Positions 24,783 through 32,526 of a stretch of DNA of 48,711 bases are shown in pieces. The DNA is from Bacteroidota bacterium (GTDB lineage Bacteria > Bacteroidota > Bacteroidia > Chitinophagales > Chitinophagaceae), in assembly GCA_018266775.1 (NCBI GenBank), contig JAFDZS010000002.1, forward strand, positions 31,730 to 80,440, in the 5' to 3' direction. A program made the position numbers and the translations under genes. Every line of letters starts with the position of its first letter. The first letter of the stretch is position 1. Under the pieces are notes generated by a model, which saw only the letters and a program-made list of their open reading frames with translations, was not told the origin of the DNA and ran no database searches.

Positions 24783-25573
24783 TTATTTTTGTATTAGCTT
24801 CCCTTTTGCTGATCTTAATTCTGATCACATTCATTGCTATTATTTTTTACCGCTACCAGCAAAAACAAAACGCTTACTTTAAAGATATTGAGGCCTTAAA
24901 AATTGCTCATGAAAACGCAATACTACAATCGCAACTGGAAATACAGGAACAAACCTTCCAGCATATTTCCAGGGAAATACATGATAATATTGGCCAAAAA
25001 CTAACATTGGCCAAACTGCATTTAAATACGTTAAATTATTCCAGCGTTGAAGAAACATTACAGGTGGTGACAGATTCAGTAAATATTATTGGCGAAGCGA
25101 TTAACGACCTCTCCGACCTCAGCCACAGCATGAGCAGCGAAATGCTGTTAAACAATGGCTTGATTAATGCATTGGAATTTGAGGTTGAACAACTGCAAAA
25201 AACCGGCCTTTACCAAATTCAGTTTTCAGTTAACGGCAACGCGGTATTTTTAAGCGCCCAAACGGAACTGGTACTTTTTCGTATTGTGCAGGAATCCGTT
25301 AATAATATCATCAAGCATGCATCGGCTACTGCAATCAAACTGCAGCTGGAATATGAAACAGGCAACCTGCTGCTGTATATTCATGACAATGGCATTGGTT
25401 TCAATACTGACGGCAAATTTTCCGGAACCGGTTTACCCAACATCAAAAAAAGAGTGGCCCTGTTGAATGGACGACTGGATATTGAAAGTACTAAAGGCAA
25501 CGGAACTCAAATTACCATAACCATACCTATAAACGAAAATGACAACACCGTATACACTGCTACTGGCAGATGA
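24755..25573 (+). CDS. Sensor histidine kinase, HisKA_3 type, single span
   Basis: A 272-residue kinase: one membrane span (about 9-32), a short coiled coil, the H-box with the phosphorylated histidine His76 in REIHDN, and an HATPase_c domain with the N-box QESVNNIIKHA and G-boxes HDNGIGFN and GTGLPNIKKR. There is no periplasmic or PAS sensor domain. It autophosphorylates and passes phosphate to a NarL-type regulator, here surely the product of the gene overlapping its 3' end by 35 nt. It overlaps the upstream 7TM gene by 28 nt, forming a tight three-gene operon. Confidence 0.92.
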   Translation: MFDKTDQSIIIFVLASLLLILILITFIAIIFYRYQQKQNAYFKDIEALKIAHENAILQSQLEIQEQTFQHISREIHDNIGQKLTLAKLHLNTLNYSSVEETLQVVTDSVNIIGEAINDLSDLSHSMSSEMLLNNGLINALEFEVEQLQKTGLYQIQFSVNGNAVFLSAQTELVLFRIVQESVNNIIKHASATAIKLQLEYETGNLLLYIHDNGIGFNTDGKFSGTGLPNIKKRVALLNGRLDIESTKGNGTQITITIPINENDNTVYTATGR

Positions 25574-26183
25574 CCACATTTTACTGAGGGATGCCCTTGC
25601 CAACCTTATTGGCAATTTTGATGAATTTGCCATTACCGGTAAAGCCGGCAATGGTAAAGAGGTTATTCATGCTATCGAAAATGGCACCAGTGCGGATATT
25701 ATTTTGATGGATCTGAACATGCCTGGAATGGATGGGTATGAAACCGCACGCTGGCTTGCCGCCAATCATCCTCAAATAAAAATTGTTATACTCACCATGT
25801 ACGATAGTGAAATTGCGCTCATCAGGCTTTTACAGGCAGGTGTGCATGGTTTTTTGAAAAAAGATATCCATCCCACTGAATTAAAAAATGCATTGCTGAC
25901 TATTGCAGGCGGCGACTATTATTATTCAAACCATACCACCAATAAAATCGCCTCTTTATTCCGCAAACAAAGCAACCTGGAAAAAGCCTTACTGAATGAA
26001 ACTGAAATTGCTTTTTTAAAACTGGCCAGTACCGATATGACCTACAAGGAAATTGCACAGGCCATGAACATGACGCCAAGGCTGATAGATTCTTTAAGAG
26101 ACAGTTTGTTTACAAGGCTGGATGTAAAAAGCCGCGTGGGCCTGGTTATATATGCGGTTAAGAATGGTATTATAACATTTTAA
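25539..26183 (+). CDS. NarL/FixJ-family response regulator, partner of 24755-25573
   Basis: A 214-residue regulator. The receiver domain has LLADDH (8-13), phosphorylated Asp58 in LMDLNMPG, and the Thr/Lys pair in LTMYDS and LKKDIH. The C-terminal HTH is present (NETEIAFLKLASTDMTYKEIAQAM, MTPRLIDSLRDSLF), but MTPR-LIDSLRD departs from the usual LSxRTVExxR consensus in the recognition-helix region, so its DNA target probably differs from its paralogues. It overlaps the kinase gene by 35 nt. Confidence 0.93.
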   Translation: MTTPYTLLLADDHILLRDALANLIGNFDEFAITGKAGNGKEVIHAIENGTSADIILMDLNMPGMDGYETARWLAANHPQIKIVILTMYDSEIALIRLLQAGVHGFLKKDIHPTELKNALLTIAGGDYYYSNHTTNKIASLFRKQSNLEKALLNETEIAFLKLASTDMTYKEIAQAMNMTPRLIDSLRDSLFTRLDVKSRVGLVIYAVKNGIITF

Positions 26184-26193
26184 CGGGCAATAA

Positions 26194-26215
26194 AAAAACC
26201 GGTGTTCCTGCCGGC
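26194..26215 (-). terminator. Weak terminator of the regulator 26257-26922
   Basis: On the minus strand GCCGG-CAGGAACA-CCGGT forms a 4-5 bp GC stem followed by seven T. It is 40 nt past the stop at 26257 and could also act as a weak stop for the convergent gene ending at 26183. Confidence 0.5.
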
Positions 26216-26256
26216 CTTATCAAAAACAAATCAGCAGCATATTTTGCACATCGCAT

Positions 26257-26922
26257 TCATTCAATTAATTTATTGCGCATGCCATACATGATTAAACCAC
26301 CAATGGTTTTTGCATCCACTTTGGTTTTCATGTTCTGGCGTATGGTTTCAATAGTGCGTGGGCTCAGGAAGATGATCTTTGAAATTTCCTCGGTGGTTTT
26401 ATCTTCTGCCAGCAGCTTTAATATTTTCAATTCCTTTTCATTAAAATGCACCGGGGTATTGGTGCCATAATGCTGGCGCACATTTTTCTTCTGCATCAAC
26501 TTACCCATCACCGCTTTATTCACCAGGTCGTTAAAATAAAAATCATCATTCATGCAGGTTAAAATGGCTTCATAAATTTCCTCGGGGTCGGTGGTTTTGG
26601 TTAAATAGGCATTGGCTCCCATTTCCATCATTTTGCTGATCATTTGCTGATCGTCGTACATCGTCAGTACAATGATCTTGATATCTTCATATTCTTTCCT
26701 GATCAATTGTATGGCATTGATGCCGTCAATCTCCGGCATACGGATGTCCATCAGCAGCACATCGGGTTTTTTGATCGCAATTTTATGCATCATATCTTTC
26801 CCGTCTTCCGCTTCCCAAATCATTTTTAAATTTGCTTTTCCTGAAAGCGCCATTTTAATACCATCTCTGAAAATCTTGTGGTCGTCTGCAATAGCAATTT
26901 TGATCAAGTGGTCGTTACTCAT
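26257..26922 (-). CDS. NarL/FixJ-family response regulator (orphan)
   Basis: A 221-residue regulator with receiver (IAIADDH 9-15, Asp59 in LLMDIRMPEIDG, LTMYDD, YLTKTTD) and LuxR-type HTH (FNEKELKILKLLAEDKTTEEI, LSPRTIETIRQNMKTK). It is convergent with the 25539-26183 regulator and has no adjacent kinase on its own strand. It resembles the orphan at 21052-21738 more than the cassette regulators. It may receive phosphate from one of the two local kinases, or from elsewhere. Confidence 0.93.
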   Translation of the reverse strand: MSNDHLIKIAIADDHKIFRDGIKMALSGKANLKMIWEAEDGKDMMHKIAIKKPDVLLMDIRMPEIDGINAIQLIRKEYEDIKIIVLTMYDDQQMISKMMEMGANAYLTKTTDPEEIYEAILTCMNDDFYFNDLVNKAVMGKLMQKKNVRQHYGTNTPVHFNEKELKILKLLAEDKTTEEISKIIFLSPRTIETIRQNMKTKVDAKTIGGLIMYGMRNKLIE

Positions 26923-26989
26923 ATTTACAAGGGGTTAGTCAAAATCTGTTTTAAAGTTACATTATTCACTGCAATAGCATATTAAAATT

Positions 26990-27157
26990 ATGTCAACCAG
27001 CAATTGGTATATTTATCCACTACTGTTGATTATCATCCCATTTTCAGCAATTCTACTTAGTAGTTTTACGATAGTACATCACGTTGGTTTACGAGCCGGT
27101 ACTGAACATTTACGAGCCCGGAAAGGTAATTACTACAGTTCAAAAATTGGGCAGTAA
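26990..27157 (+). CDS. Possible 55-residue single-span membrane ORF
   Basis: ATG 26990 to TAA 27157. One hydrophobic stretch (about residues 9-29, LLLIIIPFSAILL core) is followed by a basic tail (HLRARKGNYYSSKIGQ). There is no homology I recognise and no ribosome-binding signal. It may be a chance frame. Confidence 0.3.
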   Translation: MSTSNWYIYPLLLIIIPFSAILLSSFTIVHHVGLRAGTEHLRARKGNYYSSKIGQ

Positions 27158-27482
27158 TGCGCTTGTACAGGCCTGCATTTACTTCTATTTTTGTTGCAGT
27201 TGATTGACACTGGTGCACGAAAAATTTTATATCCAATTATCCAATTAAAGCAGAATGCTTATTTACTGATATCCCGGAAAAACCTGTTTGTGCTTGTGTC
27301 GCCTTTGTCAATCAACTATTTTTGCCCGTTTTGCATCCAATACCTCTGAACCCAACATTCTTACAGTCACAATGGGTATACTGGCGGAAAACCCATTGAA
27401 ACCAACTCTTAACGACATTTACATACTCCGCTTTTGCAACCTGGCAGGCTCAAAAAACGTCATTTTTGGGTAGCAGGTGCAC

Positions 27483-27537
27483 AATAGTAAAATTGCTATG
27501 GTAAAGCTACTATTTTTTCCATAGTAATTTTACTATT
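27483..27537. repeat. 19-bp inverted repeat
   Basis: AATAGTAAAATTGCTATGG (27483-27501) and CCATAGTAATTTTACTATT (27519-27537) are complementary at 18 of 19 positions (the odd one is a G:T pair in RNA), with a 17-nt loop that ends in six T. It is a possible regulator site or transcript stem upstream of the second signalling cassette. Confidence 0.7.
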
Positions 27538-27725
27538 TTATTTTCGTATATTTACCCCATATTTTACCGGTATTTTACTTGGTGAAACTACCTAAACTCT
27601 CTGCCACAAAGGATTTCGTGACTTTTCCACATATCCACATTTTTTGTGGGCGGTTGCCCACGGGGTGGTTTTAGATGAAGTTTGCATCAAGAAATATTTC
27701 TAAACCACTTAAAATTATTATTCTC

Positions 27726-27785
27726 ATGAACGGAATTTTTGATTTAGCCGCAGCAGTAGTTAGCATCGTTAAGCACTTGTTCTAA
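27726..27785 (+). CDS. Candidate 19-residue amphipathic peptide ORF
   Basis: ATG 27726 to TAA 27785 encodes MNGIFDLAAAVVSIVKHLF. On a helical wheel the hydrophobic residues (Ile4, Leu7, Val11, Val12, Val15, Leu18) fall on one face, with Asp6, Lys16 and His17 elsewhere, like small secreted or membrane-active peptides. It sits 31 nt before the 7TM gene of a signalling cassette. No known family; ORFs this short occur by chance, so the call is tentative. Confidence 0.3.
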   Translation: MNGIFDLAAAVVSIVKHLF

Positions 27786-27816
27786 TTTTAAATAATTTGT
27801 TTAGTTTTTCTTACTT

Positions 27817-28554
27817 TTGATTGAAAAACTAACGATTATTATAGAACGCTTACGATATATTACTTTCCTCACAGAACTGATACCTTTCATTTTTTGTCTT
27901 TTTAATTATAAAAACTTAAAAAGCAAAGAATTAAAGGTTTTTTTTCTATATATGACTTTCTTGGTGGTGCTTTTTGGACCAGTCTTTTATTATAGAAATA
28001 TCAATCACCAAGAAGACCTAAGGTCAATCTTTGTTAGAATTTACGTTGCCGAAGAGTTTTCTTTTATTTCTCTTTTTTTCTATCATGTTATTAAGCATAC
28101 TTTCGTAAAAAGGACGATTCAAGTAATTATTGTCCTCTTCTTGTTATTTTCAATCATTGACTACATTGTTTCTGACAAAACTAAGTTGGGCTATCGTCCT
28201 CATGTTGCAGAATGCTTGATATTACTCGTTTACATATTATATTATTTTTACGAGAAGATTCAAACTAATACAATTATACCCGTCTATCAAACCAATGTAT
28301 TCTGGATCGCAGTTGCTTTTATTATATATTGTTCAGGTAATTTCTTTCTTTTTCTTTATTCCAATCAACAAAATGATGAACAATTTCAGATTCAATATAC
28401 TTTAATTTATAGTACAATTACTATTTTAAAAAATATTCTCCTTTGTATTGGCGTTATGGTGAAGCAACCAAAAGAAAACCATGAATATAATGATTTAATA
28501 ACCCAGCAAAAATTTCCGGATTTTTTACAAAAACAGGAAAAAGATATTTCATAA
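27817..28554 (+). CDS. Seven-span membrane protein preceding a sensor kinase, second copy
   Basis: About 245 residues with seven hydrophobic segments (spans near 16-31, 41-62, 73-92, 98-118, 131-149, 160-181 and 193-216) and a hydrophilic C-terminal tail (about 218-245). The frame contains no ATG before codon 46; the stop codon upstream leaves TTG 27817 or the next ATT as starts, so a non-ATG start is likely. Upstream, TACTTTTG (27812-27819) matches the -7 consensus but overlaps the start. The gene ends 9 nt before the kinase ATG. Topology and context match 24105-24782; receptor role inferred. Confidence 0.72.
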   Translation: MIEKLTIIIERLRYITFLTELIPFIFCLFNYKNLKSKELKVFFLYMTFLVVLFGPVFYYRNINHQEDLRSIFVRIYVAEEFSFISLFFYHVIKHTFVKRTIQVIIVLFLLFSIIDYIVSDKTKLGYRPHVAECLILLVYILYYFYEKIQTNTIIPVYQTNVFWIAVAFIIYCSGNFFLFLYSNQQNDEQFQIQYTLIYSTITILKNILLCIGVMVKQPKENHEYNDLITQQKFPDFLQKQEKDIS

Positions 28555-28563
28555 CACGTCTTG

Positions 28564-29388
28564 ATGCTACCTATTCTCCAAATAAATTCCCCTACCAGCT
28601 CATACATGATGTTTTTTGGAACATTGGGTATGCTTGTGCTTGCTTTCGGTATAATAGCATTTGTAATACTGCATAACCGCAAAGTAAGCCGTTTCAACAA
28701 CGAATTAAAGCGCCTGGAAGAAGAAAAACAACAAATCCTCCTCAACGCCTCCATCCGTTTCCAGGAAGAAGAGCGTAACCGTATTGCTGCCGACCTGCAT
28801 GACGATGCCGGCCCGCTGCTGGCCACTGCCCGCCTGTATTTAAATGAAAACCTGGTAAACCAGGAAAAAGCGCAGCAACTGCAGAGCATTTACAGCGCCA
28901 AGCAAATTATTGATGATGCTATCTTGCTCATCCGCAACATCAGCCATAGCCTGATGCCCCCCACCCTCAAAAACTTTGGGCTGGAGAGTGCCGTTAACGA
29001 CCTGTTTCAGAAAATCAGTGGCAGCGGTACCATTAATGCCAGTGCCCGTTTTCATGATTACAGGGTGCGGCTTAAAGTGGAACAGGAACTTTTGGTTTTT
29101 CGCATTATACAGGAACTGGTGAACAATGTTTTTAAACATAGCAATGCAGGTTTTATTCACCTTACGCAAAACAACAGCGGCAGCAATATGTACTTCAGGC
29201 TGCATCATGATGGCGCCGGTATTGTACAGGCAGACTTTGAAAAATTAAACCAGAGCGCCCTGGGGCTGGGTTTGAAAAATATTGCCAGCCGCATTAAAGT
29301 GTTGAAAGGCCGTATCTTTTTTGAAATTGACCCCAGCCACACCTATTATAAAGTAACGATTGAAGTACCCATGGAACCAGTTATTTAG
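28564..29388 (+). CDS. Sensor histidine kinase, HisKA_3 type, single span, second copy
   Basis: A 274-residue kinase with one membrane span (about 15-36), a coiled-coil linker (FNNELKRLEEEKQQILL), the H-box with His79 in ADLHDD, and HATPase_c (IIQELVNNVFKHS, HHDGAGIV, GLGLKNIASRIKVL). The G1 box reads HHDGAG where the sister kinase has HDNGIG, so Asn is replaced; the Asp and Gly residues are kept. No sensor domain. The ATG at 28564 follows an in-frame TTG. It lies 9 nt after the 7TM gene. The regulator gene starts 87 nt downstream with its own promoter. Confidence 0.92.
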   Translation: MLPILQINSPTSSYMMFFGTLGMLVLAFGIIAFVILHNRKVSRFNNELKRLEEEKQQILLNASIRFQEEERNRIAADLHDDAGPLLATARLYLNENLVNQEKAQQLQSIYSAKQIIDDAILLIRNISHSLMPPTLKNFGLESAVNDLFQKISGSGTINASARFHDYRVRLKVEQELLVFRIIQELVNNVFKHSNAGFIHLTQNNSGSNMYFRLHHDGAGIVQADFEKLNQSALGLGLKNIASRIKVLKGRIFFEIDPSHTYYKVTIEVPMEPVI

Positions 29389-29430
29389 TTTTATGACAAA
29401 CTAATAATTGAAATTTACCATTTGATTTTT

Positions 29431-29459
29431 TTGTATTGAAAATAGTTTCCGTAATTTTA
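29431..29459 (+). promoter_or_regulatory. Promoter of the regulator gene 29476-30126
   Basis: TTG (29431-29433), 18-nt spacer, TAATTTTA (29452-29459; seven of eight to TAnnTTTG). This implies that the regulator can be transcribed separately from its kinase. Confidence 0.5.
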
Positions 29460-29475
29460 TCTCAATACCTAAACT

Positions 29476-30126
29476 ATGGAGGAGATAAAAGTTGCTATAG
29501 CAGACGATCATAAGATTTTTCGTAAGGGAGTAATTCTTTCAATGCGTGCCTACACTAATATTAAATTTGTGCTGGAAGCTGAAAATGGAGAGGAATTGCT
29601 TTCCAGGATTGCCGAATTTCAACCCGATGTTGTACTCTGTGATTTAAAGATGCCGGTTAAAGACGGTATTGACACTACAAAAATGATCACTAAAAACTTT
29701 CCCAAAATAAGAGTGATCATTCTTACCATGTACGAAGATGAGCGCTTTGTTGGCCACCTGATGGATTGTGGTGCTGCCGGCTATTTGCTGAAAAGTACAG
29801 AACCTACCGAAATCAGGAAGGCGATTATGGATGTAATGCGCAACGGCTTTTACCTGAACCCGTTTGTAAATAAAGTACTCATCAAGAAAAATTATTCCAA
29901 GCAAAAATTCAACCCTAATTTAAGTACTGAAATTGTTTTGAGCGAAAGGGAAAAAGAAGTGCTCACGTTGGTTTGCATGGAATTTACTGCTGCTGAAATT
30001 GCCTCTAAAATGGATATCAGTTCCAGGACTGTTGAAGCCATTAAAGACCGTTTGATGGAACGTTTTGGCGTTAAAAACTCCGTAGGGTTAGTTTTCTATG
30101 CTATGAAGAATTCTTTGATTGATTAG
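29476..30126 (+). CDS. NarL/FixJ-family response regulator, partner of 28564-29388
   Basis: A 216-residue regulator: receiver with VAIADDH (6-12), phosphorylated Asp56 in LCDLKMP, Thr and Lys in LTMYED and LLKSTE, and a C-terminal LuxR-type HTH (SEREKEVLTLVCMEFTAAEI, ISSRTVEAIKDRLMERF) ending in the FYAMKNSL segment shared by all four regulators here. ATG 29476. Probably the output of the second 7TM/kinase cassette, although separated from it by 87 nt and a promoter. Confidence 0.93.
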   Translation: MEEIKVAIADDHKIFRKGVILSMRAYTNIKFVLEAENGEELLSRIAEFQPDVVLCDLKMPVKDGIDTTKMITKNFPKIRVIILTMYEDERFVGHLMDCGAAGYLLKSTEPTEIRKAIMDVMRNGFYLNPFVNKVLIKKNYSKQKFNPNLSTEIVLSEREKEVLTLVCMEFTAAEIASKMDISSRTVEAIKDRLMERFGVKNSVGLVFYAMKNSLID

Positions 30127-30227
30127 GGTGGTTAACTGGTTAATTAGTTTATTGGTGGATTGGGAAGCGGGTATCTGATTGCTTTCAATTGCTGATTTCT
30201 TTTGAAATATGCATCCGTCCCAGATGA

Positions 30228-30863
30228 TTAGAACAAACCAAACAATGTACTGTCTATATTGTTGATGATTTGTCCCAGGTGTTCTTCATTTTCAGCAAAT
30301 TTATTTTTATCTGCATCAATAATCAGCAACGGTCCTTCTTTATAACTTTCGATCCAGCCGTTATAAAATTCATTTAATTTTTTCAGGTAATCGAGGCGAA
30401 TGTTCTCTTCATATTCCCTGCCACGTTTTTGTATTTGTGCCACCAATGTGGGTACCGATGCTTTCAAATATATGAGCAGATCAGGTGGCTGCACCATACT
30501 TTTCAGCGTTTCAAAAAACTTATAGTAGTTATCAAAATCACGTTTGCTCATCAGGCCCATATCGTGCAGGTTGGGTGCAAAAATATTGGCGTCTTCATAA
30601 ATGGTTCTGTCCTGTATAACGGTTTCGGTACCACGATGTATTTCAAGCAACTGGTTCAGGCGGCTGTTCAGGAAGAAAATTTGCAGGTTAAAACTCCACC
30701 GCGGCATGTCTTCATAAAAATCGTTCAGGTACGGGTTATGATCCACATCTTCAAACTGGGGAATCCATTTGTAATGCTTGCTCAGCATTTCTGTGAGCGT
30801 GGTTTTACCAGCGCCGATGTTGCCGGCTACTGCAATATGTTTAGGTTTCTTTGTCTTGGCCAT
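30228..30863 (-). CDS. Deoxynucleoside kinase
   Basis: A 211-residue member of the deoxynucleoside kinase family (deoxyadenosine/deoxyguanosine kinases), which phosphorylate deoxynucleosides in nucleotide salvage. P-loop GNIGAGKT (14-21); substrate-binding segment with FEDVDHNPYL; the QDRTIYED motif (catalytic Glu/Arg pair region); and the LID RGREYEENIRLDYL arginines. Cytosolic. Start ATG 30863. trpS lies downstream in coordinates on the same strand, 87 nt earlier in transcription terms is this gene's own stop side; the two are probably separate units. Confidence 0.9.
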   Translation of the reverse strand: MAKTKKPKHIAVAGNIGAGKTTLTEMLSKHYKWIPQFEDVDHNPYLNDFYEDMPRWSFNLQIFFLNSRLNQLLEIHRGTETVIQDRTIYEDANIFAPNLHDMGLMSKRDFDNYYKFFETLKSMVQPPDLLIYLKASVPTLVAQIQKRGREYEENIRLDYLKKLNEFYNGWIESYKEGPLLIIDADKNKFAENEEHLGQIINNIDSTLFGLF

Positions 30864-30949
30864 AGCACTATTCCCGATTTCTGGTTTTTAATTATTTATA
30901 ACATGCCGAACATCTAAAGTAAACAAATTCTGAAATTAAAAATCCAAAA

Positions 30950-31975
30950 TCAGAAATATTTTAAGCCCATGGCTTCCCTCACCAAATTCATGGTGGCACC
31001 GGCGCTTTTATTGGCTTTTTCTGCCCCCTGTTCCATTACCTGTTTCAGGTATTTTTTATCAGGCAGAATGGTATTGATCTTTTCGCGGATGGGGCTTAAA
31101 AAAAGTACCATATCTTCTGCCAGTTGCTTCTTCAAATCGCCATAGCGAATGATGCAGTTGTCGTAATCTGCTTCGTATTTTTTAATTACCTCTTCAGCTG
31201 AAACCAGTTTCATCAACGCAAAAATGTTTTCAATATAATCGGGTTTTGGTGTGCCCGGTGCAGTTGGCCCGCTGTCTGTTTTTGCCTTCATTATTTTTTT
31301 TCTTATCAAATCATCATCATCAGATAAGTATAATGTTGCCATCTGGTTTTCGCTTTTACTCATTTTACCCTTTCCATCCAAACCGGGCACTTTTATCAAT
31401 TCAAGATTATAATTGAATGCCTGCGGTTCTGGAAAAACATCGCCATAACGATGATTAAAACGGTTTACAAAATTGCGTGCCATTTCAAGGTGCTGTTCCT
31501 GGTCTTTACCTACGGGCACATATTTTGCACGGTGCAGAATAATATCTGCTGCCTGTAACACCGGGTACGTTAATAAACCTGCATTGATATTTTCAGGATG
31601 CTGGCGTACTTTATCTTTAAAAGTGGTGGTTTTTTCCAACTCGCCTTTATAGGCCATCATGTTTAAATACAGGTACAACTCTGCAGTTTCGGGTACATGG
31701 CTCTGGCAGTACAGGGCAACTTTATCGGGGTCTAATCCACAGGCAATATTTTCTGCCAATACTCTTTCCACGTTACTTCTCAATTCCTTTGTATCCGGGT
31801 GTGTGGTAAGTGAATGCAGATCGGCCACCATAAAATAACATTCAAATTCTTCCTGCATCTTTACATAATTACGTATTGCCCCAAAGTAATTGCCCAGGTG
31901 TAAAAAACCAGTTGGCCGGATGCCACTCATTACTATTTCCCGCTTTGCAGCCTGTTGTTGTTGATCTGTTGCCAT
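30950..31975 (-). CDS. trpS: Tryptophanyl-tRNA synthetase
   Basis: Charges tRNA-Trp; a class I synthetase. 341 residues from ATG 31975 (the frame continues upstream to a non-ATG start at 32041, but that extension is unlike the family). HIGH-type motif in PTGFLHLGN (21-29), KMSKS in GKGKMSKSEN, and the tryptophan-pocket segment NINAGLLTYPVLQAADI. The C-terminal part ends MNLVREAMGLKYF. Divergent from gatC. Confidence 0.96.
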   Translation of the reverse strand: MATDQQQQAAKREIVMSGIRPTGFLHLGNYFGAIRNYVKMQEEFECYFMVADLHSLTTHPDTKELRSNVERVLAENIACGLDPDKVALYCQSHVPETAELYLYLNMMAYKGELEKTTTFKDKVRQHPENINAGLLTYPVLQAADIILHRAKYVPVGKDQEQHLEMARNFVNRFNHRYGDVFPEPQAFNYNLELIKVPGLDGKGKMSKSENQMATLYLSDDDDLIRKKIMKAKTDSGPTAPGTPKPDYIENIFALMKLVSAEEVIKKYEADYDNCIIRYGDLKKQLAEDMVLFLSPIREKINTILPDKKYLKQVMEQGAEKANKSAGATMNLVREAMGLKYF

Positions 31976-32114
31976 AGGCGGCGAAGATAAGAAGTTTACA
32001 GTTTTTAGCTTTCTCTTTTCGGTTGAGAAGGCTGTATTCAATCCTGTAAAAATGGCGTTGTTTAAACCTTGTTACCACTGATAGAAAACTGCAACCAGCA
32101 AACCTAAAACAAGT

Positions 32115-32122
32115 TATATTTG
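32115..32122 (+). promoter_or_regulatory. -7 element of gatC, 4 nt before the start codon
   Basis: TATATTTG is an exact match to TAnnTTTG and ends at 32122, while the gatC ATG is at 32127. If it is used, transcription would begin at or next to the start codon, giving a leaderless mRNA. No -33 box is clear. Confidence 0.45.
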
Positions 32123-32126
32123 TTGC

Positions 32127-32417
32127 ATGGAAGTAAATGATGCATTAATTGATAAACTGGCCAACCTGGCCCGGTTGCAGTTTAATGAAACGGAGAAAGA
32201 AGGTATTAAAAACGACCTGCAACGGATGATACAGTTTGTGGAAAAACTGAACGAGGTGGATACAGACGGTGTTGAACCTTTATTGCACATGAGCGACTCG
32301 GTAAATGTGTTGAGGGAAGATGAAATACAGGGCAGCATCAGCAGGAAAGATGGGCTTAAGAATGCCCCTTTGCATGATGAGCAGTTTTTTAAAGTTCCTA
32401 AAGTGATCAAAAAATAA
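32127..32417 (+). CDS. gatC: Asp-tRNA(Asn)/Glu-tRNA(Gln) amidotransferase subunit C
   Basis: A 96-residue GatC, the small subunit that stabilises the GatA-GatB complex, which amidates mischarged Glu-tRNA(Gln) and Asp-tRNA(Asn). Shows the family pattern KLANLARLQFNETEKEGIKNDLQRMIQFVEKLNEVDTDGVEP in its first half and LREDE later. Start ATG 32127. gatA/gatB are not in the window. Divergent from trpS, convenient for shared control of translation genes (inference). Confidence 0.93.
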   Translation: MEVNDALIDKLANLARLQFNETEKEGIKNDLQRMIQFVEKLNEVDTDGVEPLLHMSDSVNVLREDEIQGSISRKDGLKNAPLHDEQFFKVPKVIKK

Positions 32418-32526
32418 TACATGTTTGTTATTTCCCGTTTGGGGTTTATTATTGATGAAACAGAATATAAACGCTTAACACCACCAGGAACCACAAACAC
32501 TGCACTATAAACAATAAACCCGTTGT

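Larger units (their letters stand above)
26923..27816. other. Long intergenic region with small ORFs and a large inverted repeat
   Basis: This gap of nearly 900 bp holds no long gene. It contains a possible 55-residue ORF (26990-27157), a 19-bp inverted repeat (27483-27537), AT-rich sequence after 27480 with repeated TTTTAC motifs, and a 19-residue peptide ORF (27726-27785). I see nothing recognisable in 27160-27480. Confidence 0.6.

Noticed and set aside
26990..27157. 55-aa ORF as part of a peptide-signalling system
   Set aside because: One hydrophobic span and basic tail are not enough; no coupling to neighbours and no start signal. Kept only as a low-confidence feature.
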